Shown: positions 31,393-43,415 of the stretch, one piece after another
Position numbering within the stretch: the stretch's first letter is position 1
Layout of the letters: each line of letters starts with the position of its first letter
DNA from: Caulochytrium protostelioides
Lineage: Eukaryota; Chytridiomycota; Caulochytriomycetes; Caulochytriales; Caulochytriaceae
Assembly (NCBI GenBank): GCA_003615045.1
Contig: ML014173.1
Coordinates: 32,082-96,081, forward strand
Length of the DNA: 64,000 nucleotides
Direction: 5' to 3'
The notes under the pieces: generated by a model
Told to the model about the DNA's origin: nothing
The model's database searches: none
The model's input: the letters and a program-made list of their open reading frames with translations, nothing else
Program-made: the position numbers and the translations under genes

Positions 31393-32660
31393 GGCGCTGG
31401 GTCTGGTTCGATACGACCGGGAGACTCTGCGGATCCCGCAGCGGATCCTGCGGCGCTTGGCTCAACGACACCACCAAAGGACCCCGTGGCCGAGCACGTG
31501 GTCGGGCGATCTTGATGGGACACGGGATGGGTCGCAGCTGCGAGAGGGAAAGGATCGCGGTCTTAGCGGACGATGGGTATCGACGGGTCGACCATACCAT
31601 TCTCCTCAAACAAAGCCTTCCGCGCGCCGTTTCTTCGAGCCCGCGAGTCCAGCGGTTCAGCCGCTCCAGGTATGCCTCACCTCAAGCAATGGCCAAGCCG
31701 AGCCTGCATCGGGCGCACGCACGTGGTTCCAGCCAGATGCTCGGCCCCTGGGTTGAAGGGCCACGGTGCGGCGCGCCGGGGCGGAGATGCCAAGGGACCA
31801 CGCGCAAGCATAGGTCGTCGCCGCCGATCTCTGTTGGCCGGGGACGGGTCTCCTTGGCCCCCGACGAATGACATACGGCGTGCTTTGCCGATGATGGGAA
31901 GGGGCTGCCGCCGGATGCCGCCGTTTCGGCGGTTGACCCATCAATCTATGAACGACCGCGTTCAACTCCATATACCCATCAAGATCGAGACAGGCTCGAG
32001 GGATCGTCCAGCAATGCTGGCGCTGCTTCATACCATGCTGATGCCCAACATGCGACGGCAGACTTGCCAGAGGGCGAGAGGACGCCGTTGGAGACAGACC
32101 TTTTTTTTTGAATTTCGTTCATACGATGACGTTGAGACTTCACCGTTGACCTGAGGCGACGCGGGATGAGAAAAGCTGGGGAAAGCTGACGCCATCTGAC
32201 CATCTCTCTCATTCACGAGAGATCAAGCGGCATACCGCCTCGAGGCTGAACCAACCCGCCGCCACCGCCGCCCCTTGTGGGCGGCTTTGCCATCAGCGGA
32301 CCCCCATCGCGCCGATCCCATGCGAGGGAGCCCATGTCCGTGCCGCCCCCGGGCCACATCCCAGAGAAACGCCGTAAAAATTGGGTGATCTGCCCGCATC
32401 GAGAAGCCTGATCGGCGCCGGCCAGGGGTGCCGACATGCCGAACGGAGACGAGACGATGGCCACTCGGGCGCTGTGGCCGCCACGGTCGCGGTGGCGGCA
32501 GCGACGACTCTCGCGGCCGCTCGATCGCGCGGTATGCCGCGCCGAAGGATCTTTGGGCATCGGAGGCGGCGGCCGCGGGAGCCCGAGGATGCCGAGAAGG
32601 CGGCGGCCGCCAGGAGCGGACAGTGGACAGGAGCGGACCGGAGCCGATGGTCGCTGCTAC

Positions 32661-32703
<43 letters not shown>

Positions 32704-33397
32704 ATCGTCACCGGCACCGGCACCGGCACCGCGAACCACCTCACGCGAAGGGCGATGCCTCCGGGCCCCTCTGCGCCACGAAGGCAGGTGAAGGGTGAAC
32801 GATGCATGTGACAGGCGCTGCGGACAACGTCTGCCCGTCGCCGCTAAAGTCAAAGTATTTCGCAGGCACACACATCATCGGCGAGCAGCGCGTGCGGTTG
32901 CTGGATGCGTTAGACGATGAAGCGCGCGATCTGCCAGTGCGTCCACGAACCACGCCGAGGGCCCGGTGTTACCTGAGTGGCCTCGTCTTGACTCAGGAAG
33001 CCATCTTCGTGGTGCTAGGAGGACCACTTGGTTGGATCCATCACGCCGCAACGCGACCGGCCCTGGCTCGCACCTGCGCCGCGATCGGCATCAGAGAAAA
33101 AAGGGTCTTGAGCGGACCGACCCAGATGCCCAGATGCCCACGTGCCCTGCTGTTGCCCTGTTGCTGCCCGCCACCGGCGCTTCCGCCGTGACCGCTGATC
33201 CTCGCATTCGACTCCTCCGTCGTTTTGGCTATGACGACACCGCATGTCGCTGCCTGTTTTCATAAGTGCATTCACTATACCTTCTGCGTCAGTCTCCGTT
33301 GGTAACATCTCTAACCCGGCTTCGCACAGGTTGGTCGATTAACGCTTCGCGTGGCTGGGCATCATATCCCCGGCCGCTAGCGACTATTGCCGCCATT
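31393..33397. other. Shared upstream region of the NmrA-like and TCP11 genes
   Basis: 2.0 kb between divergent starts. Open frames here are short or low complexity. It contains a T9 run at about 32100 and the hexanucleotide repeat entered separately. No promoter element can be named. Confidence 0.45.
32661..32732 (+). repeat. GCCGTC hexanucleotide tract followed by an ACCGGC tract
   Basis: About seven gccgtc units (32661-32705) run into about three accggc units (32709-32730). It is outside supported genes. Confidence 0.85.
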
Positions 33398-36300
33398 ATG
33401 GCGCAGAGTACGGCGCTCTCGACGGCGCACGGCAACTCGTTCCGGCCCGACCAGCCCCAAGCCGCGGCCGCAGCTGCTGCGGCCGCCGCGGCGCAGACGG
33501 GCGCCACGGGCACTGACGGCCTCGAAGGTGAGCCACGATCCGCCGCGACGACGGCGACTACGACGGCCGAGAACGCGTCCAAGGCCGCCGCCGCCGCCGC
33601 CCACGGCGCCGCGGCCACCGGCGTCGCCGCGCCTTCCGGTGACACGGGCGCGGCCGCCAAGGAGCTACACCCGGGCCCGAGCCACTACACCAAATCGGAT
33701 CCCGCGGGCGCGCTCCTGCGCCATGCGAAGACGGCGCTCGTGCCCCTGAGCGGCGCGGCCGCCAACGAGGCGCCGCAGACCGCGTCCCAGACCCTGCGCG
33801 GCACACCGGCGGCCCTCGCGACCGCCCTCGTTACCGCGGCCGCCACGGCCGCGCCGGATTCAGCGTCGGCTTCGGCTTCGGCGTCGACGTTCGCGCGGTC
33901 GCCGCCCTCGGCGACCGGAGCGAGCCTCAGTCCGCTGAGCATCGACACGCGGCGGCGCAGCGCCGCCGCTGTCGCTGCTGCCGCTGCCGCCGGCCACCCA
34001 GGCGCCCACGTCGGCCCGCGGTCGGCCGCGAGTCTCGGCGCCACGGCGTCGCCGCGGTCGGCGCGGGACCCGCACTTCAAGATCCTCAAGCGGACGGCGG
34101 CGTCGGTCGCGTTCTTTGTCGTGTTCCCGACGCGCCGGCGGTCGGTGCCGGACGCGCACGGCGGCGCCGACGGCGTGACGGCCGCGGCTCCCGCCACGAG
34201 CCCCCTGCGGAGCCCAACGGGGCTCAGCGCCGCGTTTCGCCGTGAGCGCCGCCGGTCGAGTCTCTATGGCGGCGGCGGCGGCGCCGCCGCGCATGGCACT
34301 GGCAGCACCGGCTACGCCCCGGGTTTGCCGCCGCGGGTCCGGTCCGCTTTCCGCGACGGCTTCGCGACGGCCACGTCGCCAACGCGCCTGCGCGTCCACA
34401 TCTCGACGCGGGCGCTCACCGTGAGCCCATATGCGCTCAGTGAAACGCTGACGCCGATCGGGTTCGAACGCGTCAAGTCGCCGCACCACTTCTACACCAC
34501 GTTCAGTCCGACGACGGACGAGCTGCGCGGCGAGTTTCCGCCGCTCACGGGTGGGCCGCGGTCGGCCGGCGTCGACAGCAGCACCGGCACGGGGGCTGAG
34601 AGCGCTACGGCGGCGTCGGCGTCGGCGGCGTCGGCGGCAGCCGCGTCGGCGGCAGCCGCGGCGCTGGACATGTCGGTGCTGACGCCACGGAGTCCTACGG
34701 CGCCTCAGGACGGGCTCGACGTCGACCACGTCCCGCGGTCGCCGGTCAATGTGGAAGCGCAAGCGCTGCGGTTCAAGACGCTCGAGAAGCAGCGGTTGCA
34801 GCGGTCGCTCGAGCAAGCCGCGCACCGGCGCTCGCGGCACTTAGAGGAGCGGCGCGCGCGGCTGCAACGCCGCGGCCACTTCGCGCAGTACCGCCAGCTG
34901 CTGTTCCAACAGCGCCAGCGACTTGAGGCGCTGCGGCAGCTCGCCCAGGCCAAATATGCGATGAACACGGCCGCCATGAAACGGCAGCTGCTGCTGCGGC
35001 AGCGCGCGCAGCAGCAGGGCGCCCGCGTCGAGCACGCGCAGACCGTCGCCATGACGCAGAAGCTCAAGCAGCTCGTGGCCATGCGGCGCGACCTCGAAAC
35101 CCTCTCCAGGACCCGCATGTCGCGCCGTTCCGCCGCATACTCGAGCCAGGACGCCAAACGGACGACGGCTAATACGCTCGACGGTGTTGCCGCCATCGGC
35201 AACCCGAATGCCGCGGCGATCCCGGCGTCGGCGTCGGCATCGCAGGAGCACGAGCACCACGGCATGTCAGCCGCGGCGATCGCGGCTTCGCGGGCGCTCG
35301 ATGACCTGCTGAAGCGGATGGGCCTGACGCCCGAAATGCTGTCGACGGGCGAGCCGACGCACGCCGACGACGATGCGGCGGTCATGACGGCGGCGATGGA
35401 GGCCGCCGACGACGACGACGAGTATGATTCGGACGCGCCCGTGGTCTCGTTCCCCCCGACGTCGTCGCCGACGCGGCTGCTGGACCTGAACGTTGCTGGC
35501 CAGGCCCTTGCGGCCGAGTCGACGTCGCGGTCCGCGCGTCGATGGAGCGGCGGCGCGGCGCTCGTGTCGAGCCATGGCCACCGCAGCAGGAGCCGCGGCG
35601 TCGGCTTGCCGCCGCCGCAGCCGTTCTACGAGTTGTCGGAGCGCGAGTACCTGCGGTACTACGGCAAGCTGCTGCCGCCGATCACGCGGTTCACGCTGCG
35701 CGAGCTGGATCTGGACGAAATGGTCTCGAATATTCAGCTGCGCCACGACCTTGTGTTTGACGCCCATATCCAGTTCAAGCCGAACACAGACGGCGCGCGC
35801 GCTGCCGCGAAGCGGGCCCGCGGCGACGTCTTCTGGGGCAATCTGGCGGCCCATGTGGCTGCCGACCAGTGGGAGGCCGTCGCCGTCGTGCTGTATGAGA
35901 TGCGCGCCATCATGCTGGAGCTACTGCCGTTCACGACGAAGCTGAAGGAAGAGCTCGAGGCGCGCATCGATATCCCGCTCGTGCAGCAGCAGTTGGCCCA
36001 CCGCATCTTTGATATGCCCGCGCTGGTCCACTACCTGACAGCGCTGCTCAAGCAGCACTGCGCACCGTCGCGTGATGCTATGCTGGACGCCATTGCTGCC
36101 AGTGTGACGCCGTCGGCGACCGCCGCCGCCCCGTCAGACGGCGTGGCCATGGACCAGGTGATGACGGACGCGGCCACCGCGGGCGCCGCCACGGGCGCCG
36201 CCGCGATGTCTCCGGCCAGCCCCGCAGTGGTGCTGCGCGCGCTGTTCGACGTGCTGGAGATCATGAAGCTCGACTCGGCGAACCACCAGCTGCGCACGCT

Positions 36301-37417
36301 GCGTCCGCATATCGTGGAGCGGGCGCACGAGTTCGAGGCGGCGTGGTTCGCGGACCAGCATGCGCACGGCCTGCTGGGCACGAAGCGAACGCGAGCGTGG
36401 CTCCGGTATTTCCTCGTCGCGCAGAACGTCGACCCGAAGGACCTGCTGCAGGAAGGGTTTGTCCAGATGGTCGCGGACGGCCACGGGATGCCGGACCCGA
36501 CGGGCGCCGCGTCCGGCGGCCCCCTGCCGCGCTTGGCGGAGGCGGCGGCCGTGGGATCCGCCGCAGACGCCGCGGACCTGTCCGAGGAGGACGGGGAGGA
36601 CGACGACGGGTTTGTCGACGAAACGCCGGATGCCATGTATCCCGAGACGTGCCAGATGGATGTCGCACGGCTCGCCGGGATGCATACAGACTTCCGGGAC
36701 ATGTGCACGCTGGCGCAGACGCTGCTGGTGTTCACCCAGGTCGCCGGGCCGCGGCCCGCCGCGCCCACGCCGCACGCCGTGCTTTCGCGGGCTCACTCGT
36801 CGCGCACGTCGCTGGCCGCCATGGCGTCCACGGCGACCTCGACCGGGTCCTTGCCGGCGGCCGCCGACGATGCCGGGGAGGAGAACGGCGCGAGCGCCGA
36901 CGGCCCGCCGCCGTCGCCCGGCATCACGCCGCCGACGACGCTGCTGCAGATTAAGCACGAGCTGTGGGTGCTCGTGAACGACACGGAGACGTCACTGTCG
37001 CATCTGCACGCCTTCGTGCTGTCGCGCGGCGCGGCGTGGCGTGGCCGCCCGTTCACGCCCGCTGAGGCCGGCGTCGTCAAGGCGCTGCTCGAGAAGAACT
37101 TGAGCCCGGGCAGCGTCGTCGGCAAGATCATGGTCGACCGCGTCCGCAAGCACCTGCTGACCTTTGTCAAGACGGGGCAATGGGCTCCGCTGGGCCCACA
37201 CGGCCTCGAGCCGCTCGCCGCCGAGCTGGCTGACCTCGGCACGCGGCTCGCCCATCTCATTGCCTACCACCGCAAAGTGCTAGCCGACGGGTTCTATGCA
37301 CCGCTGATTCAACGCATGCAGGCCGCCGAGAAGCGGCGGCGCGAGGGGGCCGCGACGTTGGCCACCGCAGCGCCGACGAGTCCGAAGCCCGCCGCGACTT
37401 CTGCTGCCTCCTCATAA
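33398..37417 (+). CDS. SOK1: TCP11/Sok1 family protein
   Basis: Yeast Sok1 suppresses loss of protein kinase A; mammalian TCP11 acts in sperm flagellar function and cAMP signalling. The protein is 1339 aa from the first in-frame ATG (33398); the frame before it starts at GTG. Residues 1-430 are Ala/Ser/Thr-rich and mostly disordered, with an island FAVFFVVFPTRRR-like at about 235. A basic coiled coil rich in Gln, Arg and Leu spans about 458-565. The TCP11 domain spans about 745-1311: LRELDLDEMVSNIQLRHDLV, then FKPN, FWGNLAAHV, RIDIPLVQQQLAHRIFD, HCAPSRDAMLD and VLEIMKLDSANHQL. An acidic insert at about 1090-1110 splits its C-terminal half. It converges on RNR1, about 215 bases away. Confidence 0.88.
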   Translation: MAQSTALSTAHGNSFRPDQPQAAAAAAAAAAAQTGATGTDGLEGEPRSAATTATTTAENASKAAAAAAHGAAATGVAAPSGDTGAAAKELHPGPSHYTKSDPAGALLRHAKTALVPLSGAAANEAPQTASQTLRGTPAALATALVTAAATAAPDSASASASASTFARSPPSATGASLSPLSIDTRRRSAAAVAAAAAAGHPGAHVGPRSAASLGATASPRSARDPHFKILKRTAASVAFFVVFPTRRRSVPDAHGGADGVTAAAPATSPLRSPTGLSAAFRRERRRSSLYGGGGGAAAHGTGSTGYAPGLPPRVRSAFRDGFATATSPTRLRVHISTRALTVSPYALSETLTPIGFERVKSPHHFYTTFSPTTDELRGEFPPLTGGPRSAGVDSSTGTGAESATAASASAASAAAASAAAAALDMSVLTPRSPTAPQDGLDVDHVPRSPVNVEAQALRFKTLEKQRLQRSLEQAAHRRSRHLEERRARLQRRGHFAQYRQLLFQQRQRLEALRQLAQAKYAMNTAAMKRQLLLRQRAQQQGARVEHAQTVAMTQKLKQLVAMRRDLETLSRTRMSRRSAAYSSQDAKRTTANTLDGVAAIGNPNAAAIPASASASQEHEHHGMSAAAIAASRALDDLLKRMGLTPEMLSTGEPTHADDDAAVMTAAMEAADDDDEYDSDAPVVSFPPTSSPTRLLDLNVAGQALAAESTSRSARRWSGGAALVSSHGHRSRSRGVGLPPPQPFYELSEREYLRYYGKLLPPITRFTLRELDLDEMVSNIQLRHDLVFDAHIQFKPNTDGARAAAKRARGDVFWGNLAAHVAADQWEAVAVVLYEMRAIMLELLPFTTKLKEELEARIDIPLVQQQLAHRIFDMPALVHYLTALLKQHCAPSRDAMLDAIAASVTPSATAAAPSDGVAMDQVMTDAATAGAATGAAAMSPASPAVVLRALFDVLEIMKLDSANHQLRTLRPHIVERAHEFEAAWFADQHAHGLLGTKRTRAWLRYFLVAQNVDPKDLLQEGFVQMVADGHGMPDPTGAASGGPLPRLAEAAAVGSAADAADLSEEDGEDDDGFVDETPDAMYPETCQMDVARLAGMHTDFRDMCTLAQTLLVFTQVAGPRPAAPTPHAVLSRAHSSRTSLAAMASTATSTGSLPAAADDAGEENGASADGPPPSPGITPPTTLLQIKHELWVLVNDTETSLSHLHAFVLSRGAAWRGRPFTPAEAGVVKALLEKNLSPGSVVGKIMVDRVRKHLLTFVKTGQWAPLGPHGLEPLAAELADLGTRLAHLIAYHRKVLADGFYAPLIQRMQAAEKRRREGAATLATAAPTSPKPAATSAASS

Positions 37418-37631
37418 CGCTTCCCGCGTCGCCTCTCTCCGCATCCCGTAAACCGTAAAATACGATTTAATTTTTTTTTCTTGAGACATGACATGGCAAA
37501 ATAACAAATGACGATGAGGACTAGCAAAAGAGAGAGCAAAGGGGAGCAAGACAAGGATGAACGAGAGAAGGAGAGTCAGAAGGAGCAGCAGAAACGGATA
37601 CGCGGGCAGACGACGATATCCAGGGGCAGGA

Positions 37632-40609
37632 TTAGGAGCCGCACATCAGGCACTCGTCGCGGTTCTCGAGCGAACACACCATGGCAGCCATGTTGCGGGC
37701 ATCGCGCTCCTCCTGCGTCGGCATGTGGGCCGCATCGAGAACGATGTCGCCGTCGTCGGCATCGGCATTGGCTGCATCGGCCGTATCGGCCGTCTTGGCG
37801 GCCAGCGCCGAGCGCGTCGGCATCGGGGACGCCGCCGAAGAGGTCGTCGTGGTCGTGGAGGCCGAAGAGGAGACGGCGAGGTCGGCCATGGCACCGACGA
37901 GGTCGCTGGCGATGGCGGCGCCGGCGCCGGCGACGGGCGCCTGCGAGGGCAGGACGGTGGCGGCCGAGGAGGAGGTCGTCGAGGCGGCGGCGGAGCCGAG
38001 GACAGGCGTGATAGCGGCAGGGCCGAGGGCCGCGGGCAGCTTGGGCGCCGCCGGGGTCTTGAGGCTCTCGACGTCGACAGTGAACTTGATGGCGTCGGCG
38101 GCAGGCTTCGTGCGCAGGTAGTACATGCCGGTCTTGAGGCCCTTCTTCCAGCCGTAGAAGTGCATGGAGGTCAGACGGCCGTAGTTAGGGTCGGCGATGT
38201 GAATGTTGAGCGACTGGGACTGGTCGATGAAAGCGCCGCGGCCGGCGGCGAGATCGATGATGCGCTTCTGCGAGATTTCCCAGACCGTCTTGTAGAGGCG
38301 CTTCATCTCGACGGGCAGCGGCAGGTTCTGGACCGAGCCGTTGTCCGCGATCAGGCGGTTCTTCATCGCGTCGGTCCACAGCCCCATGGCCGTGAGGTCC
38401 TTGAGGAGATGCGGGTTGACGATCTGGAACTCGCCCGCGAGCACGCGGCGCGTGTAGATGTTGGACGTGTACGGCTCACAGGCCTCGTTCGAGCCGAGGA
38501 TCTGGGACGTCGACGCGGTCGGCATCGGCGCCACGAGCAGCGAGTTGCGCACGCCGAACTGGGCGATGCGGGCACGCAGCGCCGACCACTGCAGCAGCGG
38601 CGTGTCCGGGGTCGCGACGTTCCACATATCCGGCTGCAGGATCCCGCGAGAGATAGGCGACCCCGGGTACGTCTCGTAGTGACCGTCGCGTTCGGCCAGC
38701 TGGCACGAGGACTCGAGCGCCGCGTAGTAAATGGTCTCAAAGATCTGGTTGTTGAGCTGCTCGGCTTCGACGCTTTCGAAGGGCATGCGCAGCAGGATGA
38801 ACGCGTCCGCGAGGCCCTGCACGCCGATGCCGACGGGGCGGTGACGGAAGTTCGAGCGGCGCGCCTCCGGGACCGGGTAGTAGTTAAGGTCGATGATCTT
38901 GTTCAGGTTGCGGATGACGATGTGGACGACTTCGCGGAGCTTGGCAAAGTTGAAAGTCTGGTCCTTGACGTTCACGAACTGTGCGAGCGCAAGCGACGCG
39001 AGGTTGCACACGGCCACCTCGTCGGGCGACGTGTACTCGACGATCTCCGTGCACAGGTTCGAGCACTTGATAGTGCCCAGGTTCTGCTGGTTGGACTTGC
39101 GGTTGCACGCGTCCTTGTACAGAATGAAGGGGGTGCCCGTCTCGGTCTGGGCCTCCAAAATGGCATACCACAGTTTCTGGGCCTTGACGACGCGGCGGGC
39201 CTTGCCCTCCTGCTCGTAGGAGGTGTAGAGGGTCTCGAACGCATCGCCCCAGCACTCGTCGAGGCCCGGGCACTCGTGCGGGCAGAAGAGAGACCAGTCC
39301 TCGTTCTTCTCGACGCGCGACATGAAGAGGTCGCAGACCCACAGCGCGTAGAAGAGCTCGCGCGCGCGGTTCTCCTCCTTGCCGATGTTCTTGCGCAGGT
39401 CGAGGAAGTCAAAGATGTCCGCGTGCCACGGCTCGAGGTAGATGGCGAACGCGCCCGGGCGCTTGTTGCCACCCTGGTCGACATAGCGCGAGGTCGCGTT
39501 GAAGACGCGGAGCATGGGCACGATGCCGTTCGAGTAGCCGTTGGTGCCGCTGATGAAGGAGCCGCTCGCGCGGATGTTGTGGATGCTCATGCCGATGCCG
39601 CCGGCCGTCTTGGAGATGAGAGCGCACTGCTTCAGCGTGTCGTAGATGGCGTCGATGCTATCGCCCTTCATCTGCACAAGGAAGCAGCTGGAGCACTGCG
39701 CGTTGGGCGTGCCGGCATTGAAGAGCGTCGGCGATGCGTGGGTGAAGTACTTTTCGGACATGAGGTGGTAGGTCTGGATGGCGGCCTCGATGTCCTCGCC
39801 GTGGATGCCGACGGCAACACGCATGAGCATGTGCTGCGGGCGTTCGGCGACACGGCCATCGATGCGGAGCAGGTATGATTTCTCGAGCGTCTTGAAGCCA
39901 AAGTAGTTGTAGTTGAAGTCGCGCTCAAAGATGATCGCCGAGTCCAGCGCCTCGGCGTTCTTCTGGACGATCGCGTGGATGCGCTCATCAATCATGGGCG
40001 ACCACTTCTTGGTCTTGGGGTTGACCCACTTGTAGAGATCATCAATCACGAGCGAGAACTGTTTGCGCGTCTCCTTGTGGAGGTTCGAGACAGCAATGCG
40101 CGCCGCAAGAATCGCGTAGTCGGGGTGCTTCGTCGTCAAGTACGCCGCCGTCTCGGCAGCGAGGTTGTCGAGCTCGACGGTCGTGACGCCCTCGTAGACG
40201 CCGCCAATCACCTTCTGGGCAACGGGCACGGCGTCCACAAAGTTCTCGTCAAGGCCATAGCAGAGTTTGCGGATACGCGAGGTGATCTTGTCGAAGTGGA
40301 CCTTCTCCTTGCGCCCGTCTGCAACGATGATCCGTGAGAAATATCGTATCGTATCGTATCATAATGTGTCATCGAGAGACGTTCAAGCGTAGGGAAAAAA
40401 GACAAGAACGATGAGTCGAAGGTCTCGTCTCCTTTTCGTGGAAAGACGGTGAGCGTCCCCGGCCGCGAGCAAGTCTCGCAAAATAACTCCGACAAGGGTG
40501 CATGGCGCATCGCGCATCGCGGGACAGCGCTTGACGGGGTCGGCTACATTTTGAAAACGTGGCGAGGGCCAGCCGAAGGTAAGGACTTACCGCGCTTGTA
40601 GACGAACAT
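37632..40609 (-). CDS. RNR1: Ribonucleoside-diphosphate reductase large subunit R1 (two exons)
   Basis: Class Ia R1 subunit, reducing NDPs to dNDPs in the cytosol. I join exon 1, 40609-40591 (MFVYKR plus one base), to exon 2, 40318-37632, for 901 aa. The join makes [20 protein letters not shown], the classic R1 N-terminus with the ATP-cone, which unspliced reading would lose. Active-site marks are NAQCSSC (C215), NLCTEIVEY with the thiyl Cys C429 flanked by Asn and Glu, VCNLAS with the partner Cys, [11 protein letters not shown] and the Tyr pair in MYYLRTKPA. The redox tail is ECLMCGS. A low-complexity Ala/Ser/Thr spacer of about 100 residues precedes the tail. Length is close to fungal R1 proteins. 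Confidence 0.97.
40319..40590 (-). other. Intron of RNR1, with pentanucleotide microsatellite
   Basis: 272 bases, GTAAGT...GCAG, phase 1, after codon 6. It contains a (tatcg)n tract of about four units at 40343-40361, near the acceptor. Confidence 0.92.
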
Positions 40610-42065
40610 CGTGGCAGAGGCAACTAAGGGGGGGATCGCAAATCAGACTATCCGAGACGTTATGGAAGAAAGAGGAGCGCGCGCAGGCACCAGGCACAAG
40701 CGGGCGTCAGAGCAGCACGGGGGGTCGCAGCGTTGGGGGCCTATCGCAGAAGGGGATCCCGGTCCGATACTGAGCGTTGATTCAGGCGTCAGCCAGCGTG
40801 CGTGAGCCCTTGCGTGTCTGCTGGATGCGGGCGTCTCGGGCCAACGAGTATGAATCGCGACGCCGTGACGTGTGCTTGAGGCCCGCCGACCCGCGTCAGG
40901 GGGTTTTATATGGCGGGACGGGAAGAGCGGGGGGGTTGGCGACAGCAGGCGTGAATGACGATGGCTCGCGGCGGCGTGCTTCCAAGCATGCTCCCAAGCC
41001 GGCCGGTGCCGATGCGGAGGCCGATGCGGAGGCCGATGCGGGGTAGCCTGGGCCCTGTTCGCTGCCACGTCGGGGGTCTCTCTCGATGCCGACCTCCAAG
41101 CGTCATGCACAAGCGTGGGCGCGGTGTCCTTGGCGCGGTGTCCGGTACTAGGGCCGACGGCCGACGGCGCCGGCAGGACAGGAAGGCTGCGCAAGCCGTC
41201 ACGACCCCGGCCATCGAGGGCGCTCCCGAGAGCGTCGGCGTCGTCCGCGTCGTCCAGCGGACCGCCGCCGCCGCCGCCGCCATCCGTCACGGGTGCTTCG
41301 CCACGCCATGTGTCGGGGACCCCCCGCCATCGCGCCACGGCGCGACAGGATGGCGGATGGATGGCGGCGGCGGCGGCATGATGATCCGGCGTGATCATCA
41401 AGCCGTGCGGCCGGACGGCGTCACGCCCGCATCGACGGCATCATCGCCATCATCAGACGGCCGTCTCGGGCGATCGGCCATGGCCAGGACATCGCAGCAA
41501 GGCGGCCCGGCGAGAACCACGGCAGCACGCGTCCTCAGGTCGCACGCGGGCTGTCAAAGCATCCTGGTCGCCGGCTCGCGTCGATATGCCCGAGGGCACG
41601 TCCTGTCAACCAGGGCGCTGTCAGCGGCGCCAGGCGCCGTGATTGACCCGGCGCGGTGACCAGCCCGGCGTCCTTGACCGGCCAGCGCGACCTGCCCCGT
41701 CAGTCACCTGGAAAGCGCCTTCGCCGCAACGTGTCCCCCGCCCGCGCCCACGCTCACGTCAGGGCGGCATATATCGCCGCGCCGAACGACCCACGGCACC
41801 CTTCACCACCCGCCAGGTTCGGCTCATCTCACACGTGGCGTGGCGCCCTTGCGCAGGAGGGCGTCCCCGCCCGCCCCTGCCTCCCAACGGCTCATTCGCT
41901 CCATCAGGATCACGCAGCGTCATGGGTTATCAGGTTATGTTGTCAGGTCAAGGAAAGAGGTCAAGCCAGTGCACGGGAGGGCCACGCCGCCGCCGACGCT
42001 GTCGGAGACGATGAGGCTGCGTGCAAGGCCTGGGGATGACTAACGGAGGGTGGGGGATGGCTTCT
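40610..42065. other. Intergenic region between RNR1 5' end and VDAC 3' end
   Basis: About 1.46 kb, the presumed RNR1 promoter plus VDAC 3' UTR. A 252-codon minus frame (40643-41401) is low complexity and rejected. A 12-base repeat, gccgatgcggag, occurs about three times at 41008-41042. No MluI-type cell-cycle box was recognised with confidence. Confidence 0.45.
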
Positions 42066-43415
42066 TTAGCCCTCAATGACGAAGGCGGTGCCGAACTTGA
42101 TGTTGTTGGCGTCGACGGCGGTGGCGGCCAGCTTGCCGGTCTCGACGACGGAGCCGAGCGAGAGCTTGACGCCCGGGCGCAGGATCTGGGTGTAGCCGAG
42201 GCCGAGGCGGCCCTGGGTGTCGAGCTTGGCCTTGACGAAGGTGGCCGGGTCGAGGACGTACTTGAGGCCCATCTCGGCGGAGACGTCGCCGAGCGAGGAG
42301 GTGCCGAGCGGGTTGAGCGTGGTGTTGACGGCGGCCTCGACGTCGCGCGAGACGCGGTGGTGGTACGCGAGCGAGCAGAGCTTGCCGCCGTTGAGCAGGT
42401 GCAGCGACACCTTGTACTCGGGGTTGATGTAGCCCAGCACGTACGCAGCACGCTTGACGACCTTCTCCTGGACGTCGTAGGCGCCCTCAATGCCGGCCAC
42501 GACGTTGTTCGCCGAGACGGCGACGTCACCCGAGAGCAGCGGGCCCTTGTGGATGTCGGCGTTGCCGCGGGCCACGATCGCGGCGCCGCTCTTGAAGGAC
42601 GAGGCGAGGAAGGAGCGCTTGAACTCCGACGACACGCGCACGTTCGTCGTGAGCGAGGTCGTGAGCACCTGCGCCTGCACGTCGGTCTTGAGGCCGCGCG
42701 CGAGCTGGTCGAGCAGCTCCGCCTTGGCCGTCACGAGGTTAGCGGACGACACACCCAGCGTCAGGGTCAGGCCCAGCGGCTTGTGGGCATACTTGCCCTC
42801 GTGGTCGAACGAGTACGAGTAGTCCTTGTTGTTGCGGACGGCGGTCGTCGTGAAGTTCTGCACGCGCAAGCGGAGAAACCAGAGGGCAAAGCCATCGTCG
42901 CCATCGGACGAGCACGACCAACAAGGAACATGCGAAAATGGGGGGAGATGAGTTTCCTAGGTGTACGGACCCTCACGGGGCATCGAACTCCCAAACAGGA
43001 GAGCCTGAGCGCTGAGATCGCGGCGCCGCTGAGCCGGGATGAAGCGCAGCATGCCCGTAGGCATGCCTCATCGCAACGCCACCAATCGGCGTCCGTCTTG
43101 CCCGGCTGCGCAACAGCGAATGCCACATCGAGCCCCAGCGCCAGCGGTTCTCGGCCGACTCTCGTGAAAAGAAAGAAGCCACATCACGCGTTTCATGCGC
43201 TTCGTTTCCTCGCTGCGAGCCATGATACGCCGAGCATTGGGCGGGTGCGAGCACGCGGGCTGCAGCGTCACGGGTGTTGATCCCATTCGGTGTCAACTTA
43301 CCACGCCGTTGGTCGTGCGGAACTTGCCCTCGACCTTGACGGTGCCGACGGGGAAGTCCTTCTTGAGAAGGTCATTGCAGGGCTTGCCCACATCCGTGAA
43401 CGAAGGGAACGACAT
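42066..43415 (-). CDS. POR1: Mitochondrial outer-membrane porin VDAC (two exons)
   Basis: VDAC is the voltage-dependent anion channel for metabolites in the outer mitochondrial membrane. I join exon 1, 43415-43302 (38 codons), to exon 2, 42857-42066, for 301 aa. Exon 1 starts MSFPSFTDVGKPCNDLLKKD, the amphipathic N-terminal helix and first strand. The join RTTNGV-NFTTTAV continues strand 1 to 2. Alternating hydrophobic beta strands fill the rest. The eukaryotic porin signature region is VKAKLDTQGRLGLGYTQIL followed by RPGVKLSLGS. No presequence is present, as expected for VDAC. Length is slightly above the usual 280-285. Confidence 0.95.
42858..43301 (-). other. Intron of VDAC
   Basis: 444 bases, GTAAGT donor, GTGCAG acceptor, phase 0, after codon 38. 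It is the longest intron found in the window. Confidence 0.92.

Noticed and set aside
40643-41401. 252-codon minus frame upstream of RNR1
   Set aside because: His/Pro/Arg low complexity overlapping a 12-base repeat. No family resemblance.
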